A stretch of 64,000 nt of DNA from positions 1 to 64,000 of the forward strand of contig JAUIIJ010000002.1 in the NCBI GenBank assembly GCA_030431825.1, given 5' to 3'. The notes beneath the pieces are model-generated. The model saw nothing but the letters and a program-made list of their open reading frames with translations. It made no database searches and was not told the DNA's origin. The stretch comes from Alphaproteobacteria bacterium. Its GTDB lineage: Bacteria; Pseudomonadota; Alphaproteobacteria; Rhodobacterales; Rhodobacteraceae. The position numbers were made by a program, and so were the translations under genes. The stretch's first letter is position 1. Each line of letters opens with the position of its first letter. Shown in pieces: positions 53,785 through 64,000 of the stretch.

Positions 53785-53814
53785 ACAGCGATATACCGGA
53801 CATGGCTGCCCGCG

Positions 53815-56136
<2,322 letters not shown>

Positions 56137-56308
56137 GCGCGCGCTCCTTTTATCTGGGTCGGACGGACAGCTGGCGATGCTGATCCGTTATCCAACCATG
56201 TCCTCATAGTGTTAGAGTTTGGTTGATCAGGCCCCGGCTTCAAGGCTTTTCTCACTTTTTTTACATAATTGCCCGATCAACGTTTTCAAAGCGTGCACAA
56301 TAGATGCA

Positions 56309-57076
56309 TCAGAAACTGTCTTTTCGCCTGCGGATCTCTGCAAAAACCTCGACAGGATCGCCGCCCGGCATGCCTACGACCTGCTGCACGTTTGCGTCAG
56401 TGGCGCGCAGGAACGGGTTTGTCGCGAGTTCCAGCGACAACAATGACGGCACGGTCGGTTCGGACCGGGCACGGCTTTCGGCGATATCCCTAACCCGCGC
56501 GGCAAGTTCCGCATTGTCCGGGTCGACGGTCAGCGCAAAGGCACCGTTCGCCTGTGTATATTCGTGCCCCGAATAGACCACCGTGTCCGCGGGCAGTGCC
56601 GCGAGCTTGCCAAGCGAGGCCCACATCTGCGCCGGGGTGCCCTCGAACAGCCTGCCGCACCCGAGCGCCATCAGGCTGTCGGCCGTGAACACGGCCTTGC
56701 TCTCGGGAAAGTGAAAGGCGACATGACCGACCGTGTGGCCCGATACATCCAGAACCTGCCCGGTTTCGCTTCCGATCCGGACCTCATCCCCCTCGGCCAG
56801 CGCGACATCCAGTTTCGGCAGACGATGCGCATCGGCCGCCGCGCCCAGAACCCTGGCGGGGTGGCTGGCCAGGATCCCGTCCAGCCCCTGCACGTGATCC
56901 GCGTGATGATGCGTCAGGAAAACCTGGCTCAATGTCCAGCCCCGCTCGGCAAGGACTGCTAGGATCGGCTCGGCCTCGGGCACATCGACCAGCGCGGTTT
57001 CACCGCTGGCGGCATCATGGGCAACAAAGGCGTAATTGTCGGTCAGACAGGGGATCGTCAGTATCTCAAGAGGCAT
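56309..57076 (-). CDS. gloB: Hydroxyacylglutathione hydrolase (glyoxalase II)
   Basis: Hydrolyses S-lactoylglutathione to lactate and glutathione. The 255-residue length is typical. The intact HxHxDH motif is in [14 protein letters not shown], with [32 protein letters not shown] and [14 protein letters not shown] completing the metal and glutathione sites. The ATG at 57076 has AAGG upstream. It is divergent from a methyltransferase gene. Confidence 0.95.
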   Translation of the reverse strand: MPLEILTIPCLTDNYAFVAHDAASGETALVDVPEAEPILAVLAERGWTLSQVFLTHHHADHVQGLDGILASHPARVLGAAADAHRLPKLDVALAEGDEVRIGSETGQVLDVSGHTVGHVAFHFPESKAVFTADSLMALGCGRLFEGTPAQMWASLGKLAALPADTVVYSGHEYTQANGAFALTVDPDNAELAARVRDIAESRARSEPTVPSLLSLELATNPFLRATDANVQQVVGMPGGDPVEVFAEIRRRKDSF

Positions 57077-57137
57077 GGTCATTCGCCTTTTCATTGTTAG
57101 ACTAAGGCCAGATTGGCCCATCGGACGGACGCCCGCA

Positions 57138-57905
57138 ATGCATCTTGATGTGCAGGATCTTCGCAACTTCTATTACCGCAGCACGCTGGGGCGTGCGGCG
57201 CAATCCTCGATCCGGGGGCGCATGCTGAAACTCTGGCCGGAAGCCAAGGGGCAGACCGTTGCCGGATTCGGCTTTGCGGTGCCGTTGCTGCGGCCCTATC
57301 TCGCGGATGCCCGGCGCGTGATCGCGTTGATGCCGGCACCGCAGGGCGCAATGCCGTGGCCCGCCGGAATGCCCAATGTGTCGGTGCTGGCCGAGGAAAC
57401 GCTGTGGCCGATCGAGACCGGGCATGTCGACAAGCTGGTCGTGATGCACGGGCTGGAAACCTCGGAACACCCGACGCGCCTTCTTGAGGAATGCTGGCGC
57501 GTTCTGGGCCCCGGCGGCAAGGCGCTTTTCATCGTCCCGAACCGCGCCGGCCTGTGGTCGCGCAGCGATCGCACCCCGTTCGGATTTGGCCGTCCCTACA
57601 CGCTCAGCCAGTTGGAAACGCAACTCAAGCGTCACCATTTCCTGCCCGAGGGATATGCGGCCGCGCTGTACCAACCTCCGTCCGCCAGGCGTTTCTGGCT
57701 GAAATCGGCACCGCTGTTCGAGAAATACGGCAGCCACGTGCCCCGCGCCTTCCCCGCCGGAGCCTTCATGGTCGAAGCCACCAAACGCGTGCAGCCCCCG
57801 ACGGGCACCATTGTCCGCGATATTGCCAAGAGTCCGATCAAGGCACTCGAAGGGCTGGCCAAACCCGCCAATGCAATGGTTTTGCCGAAACCCGACCCGC
57901 GATAG
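57138..57905 (+). CDS. SAM-dependent methyltransferase-like protein
   Basis: A 255-residue class I methyltransferase-like protein. [18 protein letters not shown] replaces the usual Gly-rich SAM loop, and [39 protein letters not shown] is the typical post-core region. The altered loop leaves catalysis unproven. Substrate unknown. Divergent from gloB. Confidence 0.82.
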   Translation: MHLDVQDLRNFYYRSTLGRAAQSSIRGRMLKLWPEAKGQTVAGFGFAVPLLRPYLADARRVIALMPAPQGAMPWPAGMPNVSVLAEETLWPIETGHVDKLVVMHGLETSEHPTRLLEECWRVLGPGGKALFIVPNRAGLWSRSDRTPFGFGRPYTLSQLETQLKRHHFLPEGYAAALYQPPSARRFWLKSAPLFEKYGSHVPRAFPAGAFMVEATKRVQPPTGTIVRDIAKSPIKALEGLAKPANAMVLPKPDPR

Positions 57906-58109
57906 GTGTTAGCGCCGATCATTCAAGATCTCGCGCTCAGGAATCGCGCAAGCGGGCCAAATACCTGCATTTTTTACCCGCCTATTTCCGCGCAAACCGT
58001 CGCAGTCGGGCTAAAACCCTGCAATCACGCGATTTTTCGCAGGCACTTGAATCGCTATAGTATGTTGCGGGCAAGAGTACGCTCTGCTACATCCTCGCTG
58101 ATTTTGACG

Positions 58110-58126
58110 CCTTGCGGGCCGCAAGG
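58110..58126. promoter_or_regulatory. 17-nt palindrome in the atp leader
   Basis: CCTTGCGG and CCGCAAGG flank a single central G, a perfect dyad 67 nt before atpH. It could be an operator or a leader hairpin. A possible -10 TATAGT lies upstream at 58056-58061 without a convincing -35. No regulator is identifiable. Confidence 0.35.
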
Positions 58127-58193
58127 TAGCTTCACGCCCCCGGAGATCGCGGAATTCTGCGGCAAACCGGGGCCAAATATCGGAAGGGTGGAC

Positions 58194-58754
58194 GTGTCCG
58201 AACCAGCTTCGATTTCCGCAGGCATAGCCGCGCGCTATGCCACGGCGATCTTTGAGATCGCACAAGAGAACCAGAATCTCGACAGTCTCGAAACCAGTAT
58301 CAACGATCTGGCAGCCGCTCTGGGTGAAAGCTCCGACCTGCGCGACCTGATCCACTCGCCTCTTGTGTCGCGCAGCGACCAGGAAGCGGCCATCACGGCA
58401 ATTGCCGCCAAGATGGACCTGACCGAAGTGCTTGCCAAGTCGCTCGCGCTGATGGCTCAGAAACGGCGCCTGTTCGTCGTCCCGCAGCTGATCAGCGCTC
58501 TGCGCGAACAGATTGCCGAAGAGCGGGGCGAAGTGACCGCAGACGTTATAAGTGCCAAGGCCCTCACCAAGGCACAATCAGAAAAGCTTGCCGCGACACT
58601 CAAGGAGCGCGTCGGCAAGACCGTCACCATCAATTCCACCGTCGATGACTCGCTCATCGGCGGTCTTATCGTAAAAGTGGGTTCGAAGATGATCGACACG
58701 TCGATCCGCTCCAAGCTCAACTCCCTTCAGAATGCAATGAAAGAGGTCGGATAA
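58194..58754 (+). CDS. atpH: ATP synthase F1 delta subunit
   Basis: Peripheral stalk subunit linking F1 to Fo. The 186-residue product starts with GTG (MSEPASISAGIAARYATAIFE), with GGAAGG 6 nt upstream, and ends with TVDDSLIGGLIVKVGSKMIDTSI. Frames continue upstream, but this start matches the family. First gene of atpHAGDC. The Fo genes are elsewhere, as is usual in alphaproteobacteria. Confidence 0.94.
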   Translation: MSEPASISAGIAARYATAIFEIAQENQNLDSLETSINDLAAALGESSDLRDLIHSPLVSRSDQEAAITAIAAKMDLTEVLAKSLALMAQKRRLFVVPQLISALREQIAEERGEVTADVISAKALTKAQSEKLAATLKERVGKTVTINSTVDDSLIGGLIVKVGSKMIDTSIRSKLNSLQNAMKEVG

Positions 58755-60293
<1,539 letters not shown>

Positions 60294-60305
60294 GGGGGCT
60301 GTCAG

Positions 60306-61181
60306 ATGCCAAGCCTCAAGGACTTAAAAAACAGGATCGAGAGTGTCAAAAGCACTCGCAAGATCACCAAGGCCATGCAAATGGTCGCCGCGGCGAAACT
60401 TCGCCGCGCGCAGGAGAGTGCCGAACAGGCACGTCCCTATACGGAACGCTTCAATGCCGTAATGGGACAGCTCGCAGCATCGGCGGGCGGATCTGATTCC
60501 GCCCCCAGGCTGCTCAGTGGCACGGGCAGCGATCAGGTTCACCTGCTGGTCGTGATGACGGCCGAACGCGGCTTGTGCGGCGGCTTCAACGGCAACATCG
60601 CCAAACGGGCCCGCGCCAAGGCGCAAGAGCTTCTGCAGGCCGGTAAGACCGTCAAGATCCTGACCGTCGGGAAAAAGGGCCGGGATCAGCTGAAGCGTGA
60701 TCTGGCGGATAAATTCGTCGGCCATGTCGACCTGAGCGACGTCAAGCGCGTCGCCTATTCCGATGCCCAGGGGATCGCCAAGGACATCCTGAGCCGGTTT
60801 GACGCCGGCGACTTCGATGTCGCGACGATCTTCTACTCCCAGTTCGTGAACGTGGTCAGCCAGATACCCACGGCACAGCAGATCATTCCTGCCGATTTCG
60901 ACGCGCCCGAAGGCGACTCGGGCGGCACGCTCTATGACTACGAGCCGGACGAAGAGGCCATCCTGGCCGATCTTCTGCCGCGCGGCGTGGCCACGCAGAT
61001 ATTTGCTGCCCTGCTGGAAAACGGTGCCGGCGAACAAGGTGCGCGGATGTCTGCAATGGACAACGCAACCCGGAACGCGGGCGAGATGATCGACAAACTG
61101 ACCATCCAGTTCAACCGGTCGCGTCAGGCGGTGATCACCAACGAGCTTATCGAAATCATTTCGGGCGCGGAAGCGCTCTAG
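60306..61181 (+). CDS. atpG: ATP synthase F1 gamma subunit
   Basis: Rotor shaft subunit, 291 residues. The terminal helices are typical: [20 protein letters not shown] at the start and [28 protein letters not shown] at the end. [17 protein letters not shown] and [12 protein letters not shown] are conserved. 12 nt after atpA. Confidence 0.97.
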   Translation: MPSLKDLKNRIESVKSTRKITKAMQMVAAAKLRRAQESAEQARPYTERFNAVMGQLAASAGGSDSAPRLLSGTGSDQVHLLVVMTAERGLCGGFNGNIAKRARAKAQELLQAGKTVKILTVGKKGRDQLKRDLADKFVGHVDLSDVKRVAYSDAQGIAKDILSRFDAGDFDVATIFYSQFVNVVSQIPTAQQIIPADFDAPEGDSGGTLYDYEPDEEAILADLLPRGVATQIFAALLENGAGEQGARMSAMDNATRNAGEMIDKLTIQFNRSRQAVITNELIEIISGAEAL

Positions 61182-62624
<1,443 letters not shown>

Positions 62625-62635
62625 GGAGCAGCCTG

Positions 62636-63052
62636 ATGGCAGATACAATGCAATTTGACCTGGTCAGCCCCGAGCGGAGCCTTGCTTCGCTCGAGGTGAG
62701 CTCGGTCCAGATCCCGGGTGCGGACGGTGACATGACGGCGATGCCCGATCACTCACCGCTGATCACCACCCTGCGCCCCGGCGTATTGCGGATTGATGGC
62801 CCGTCCGGGCAGGCGGAGTATTTGGTTTCCGGTGGCTTTGCCGAGATCAATGCAACCAGCCTGTCCGTGCTTGCCGAACGGGCGATGCCGCTCAACGAAG
62901 TGACCCGCGCCCATATCGACGAAATGATTGAAGAGGCCCGTGCCGAACACGAAGCGGCCAAGGAAACCTTCAAGAACGAGCCGGGCCCGGTTGACGACGC
63001 AGCCAAGCTGCTCGCCGACATGGTGGCACTGGGCGATCACATCAACGTCTGA
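62636..63052 (+). CDS. atpC: ATP synthase F1 epsilon subunit
   Basis: Central stalk and regulatory subunit, 138 residues. The beta-sandwich domain includes [22 protein letters not shown] and [18 protein letters not shown], followed by a helical C-terminus. Last gene of the atp operon, closed by a strong terminator. Confidence 0.96.
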   Translation: MADTMQFDLVSPERSLASLEVSSVQIPGADGDMTAMPDHSPLITTLRPGVLRIDGPSGQAEYLVSGGFAEINATSLSVLAERAMPLNEVTRAHIDEMIEEARAEHEAAKETFKNEPGPVDDAAKLLADMVALGDHINV

Positions 63053-63079
63053 TCGGTTCGTATATCGCAACAATGAACG

Positions 63080-63107
63080 AGCCGGCCCCGCTGAGGGCCG
63101 GCTTTTT
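63080..63107 (+). terminator. Intrinsic terminator of the atp operon
   Basis: Perfect 9-bp stem (63080-63088 with 63095-63103, 6-nt loop) followed by TTTTT, 28 nt after atpC. Confidence 0.9.
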
Positions 63108-63207
63108 CGTGGCTTAATGTCGTGATTTTGCGCATCAACCGCCTAGCAATGGCGCGCGTTCGACTATATCGAAGGCAGATCACAAGTCGCGAATTCAAAA
63201 GACCCGA

Positions 63208-63558
63208 ATGAAAAGACTCGAATCCCATCTGCTTGGCATCGATCATGGCGACGTCGTGTTGTTTTCCGATTTCGAGAATGACGGGGAGATGTGGACCGGC
63301 AGCGGCCCCCGCGAATGCCGCAAACATATCATGTTCGATCAACGCTATCGCGAACCGCCGATCGTGCAGGTTTCAATCTCGCTCTGGGATGCCAAGGCGT
63401 CAACCGCCCTGCGCGCCGAACTCGTGACCCGCGATGTGACAACGCAAGGTTTTGATATCGTGTTCCGCACATGGGCCGATACGCGCTTTGCCCGTATTCG
63501 CGCCGCCTGGACCGCGATTGGCGCGCTGCCTCACTCGGACGATTGGGAACTCTACTGA
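63208..63558 (+). CDS. H-type lectin domain protein
   Basis: A 116-residue cytosolic-looking protein that is almost entirely an H-type lectin-like domain: VVLFSDFENDGEMWTGSGPRE, FDQRYREPPIVQVSISLWDA, RAELVTRDVTTQGFDIVFRTW and a C-terminal DTRFARIRAAWTAIG. In animals such domains bind N-acetylgalactosamine; the bacterial role is unknown and no signal peptide is seen. Located between the atp operon and prs. Confidence 0.82.
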   Translation: MKRLESHLLGIDHGDVVLFSDFENDGEMWTGSGPRECRKHIMFDQRYREPPIVQVSISLWDAKASTALRAELVTRDVTTQGFDIVFRTWADTRFARIRAAWTAIGALPHSDDWELY

Positions 63559-63573
63559 GCTTCCCCTGCCCGA

Positions 63574-64000
63574 TCACGCCGCCGAGTAAAGCGATTCGTA
63601 GATCGGGGTCAGCGTCGAATCCTCGAAGAGAGACGACACGGACGTGCCGTTCCAGATGTTCAGGATCGCCTGCGCAAAGACCGGCGCCGTGGGCACGATC
63701 CGGATGTTCTTGGCGGCGAGCACCGCTTCGCTGGGCTGGATCGTGTCGGTGATGACCAGCGATTTCATGACCGAATTGGTAACGCGTTCGACTGCCGGTC
63801 CGCTCATCACGCCATGGGTGATATAGGAATGCACCTCGCGCGCGCCGTTTTCCAACAGAACCTGTGCCGCCTTGCAGAGCGTTCCGGCGGTATCGCACAT
63901 GTCGTCCACGATCAGGCAGATCTTGTCCTCGACATTGCCGATCACGGTCATCTCGGCGATTTCACCGGGCTTTTCACGGCGCTTGTCAACGATCGACAGC
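63574..64000 (-). CDS. prs: Ribose-phosphate pyrophosphokinase (5' end outside window)
   Basis: Makes PRPP from ribose 5-phosphate and ATP. Only the C-terminal ~141 residues are in the window; the frame stays open to the right edge (LSIVDKRREKPGEIAEM). The PRPP loop CLIVDDMCDTAGTL is intact and the end ISSLFEDSTLTPIYESLY-like sequence is typical (here VSSLFEDSTLTPIYESLY). Convergent with the lectin gene. Confidence 0.95.
   Translation of the reverse strand, partial: LSIVDKRREKPGEIAEMTVIGNVEDKICLIVDDMCDTAGTLCKAAQVLLENGAREVHSYITHGVMSGPAVERVTNSVMKSLVITDTIQPSEAVLAAKNIRIVPTAPVFAQAILNIWNGTSVSSLFEDSTLTPIYESLYSAA

Overview
This window looks like chromosomal DNA of a marine-type alphaproteobacterium, most likely of the Roseobacter group (Rhodobacterales). 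The evidence is the high GC content with dense, short-spaced genes; a separate F1 ATP synthase operon (atpHAGDC) beside an H-type lectin gene and prs; a MipZ division regulator; homospermidine synthase; DUF2125 and DUF6478-type proteins; and a trmD product with the long N-terminal extension of this group. No rRNA, tRNA, CRISPR array, prophage or transposase was seen.

Layout. 1-8 kb: the 3' part of ilvD, two conserved hypothetical genes, trmD-rplS-rpmE (without rpsP/rimM), a TPR-sulfotransferase and mipZ. 8-14.3 kb: a homogentisate operon (hmgA, fahA, a metallo-beta-lactamase-fold protein with lost metal ligands, an FAD hydroxylase, a 65-residue DUF2783 protein, maiA); the hydroxylase plus small partner resemble 3-hydroxyphenylacetate 6-hydroxylase, which would feed the pathway. 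14.4-19 kb: an exported sulfatase, a Crp/Fnr regulator and an exported octaheme cytochrome c with HEAT/TPR-like C-terminus, closed by a ~95 bp palindromic repeat.

19.1-41.2 kb: a catabolic island. A leftward, overlapping unit encodes a molybdenum hydroxylase (FAD subunit, then a fused 2Fe-2S/Mo subunit), a 6-hydroxynicotinate reductase-like Fe-S protein, a UPF0280 protein and a DUF1185 protein. It is faced by a divergent MarR regulator with a dyad in between. Next come a branched-chain-type ABC importer (livF, livG, livM, livH) and its Tat-exported binding protein, an unknown polytopic membrane protein with a divergent PCu(A)C-like exported protein, ATP-dependent hydantoinase/oxoprolinase subunits A and B, a cytoplasmic DMSO reductase-family molybdoenzyme, and a ribokinase-like kinase. 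Together these suggest uptake, ring hydroxylation, ring reduction and lactam opening of an N-heterocycle. The substrate is inferred, not shown.

41.3-64 kb: rpsD, homospermidine synthase, an Lrp regulator divergent from a class V aminotransferase-like gene, a hisC-tyrC-extensin-like operon, a DUF2125 protein, a ChaC-like cyclotransferase, a MotA/ExbB plus MotB/OmpA-like pair with a giant coiled coil, clpA, gloB, a methyltransferase, the atp operon, the H-type lectin and the 3' part of prs. The most interesting items are the N-heterocycle island, the non-flagellar stator-like pair, the octaheme/HEAT/TPR protein and the ligand-deficient metallo-hydrolase-fold protein in the homogentisate operon.
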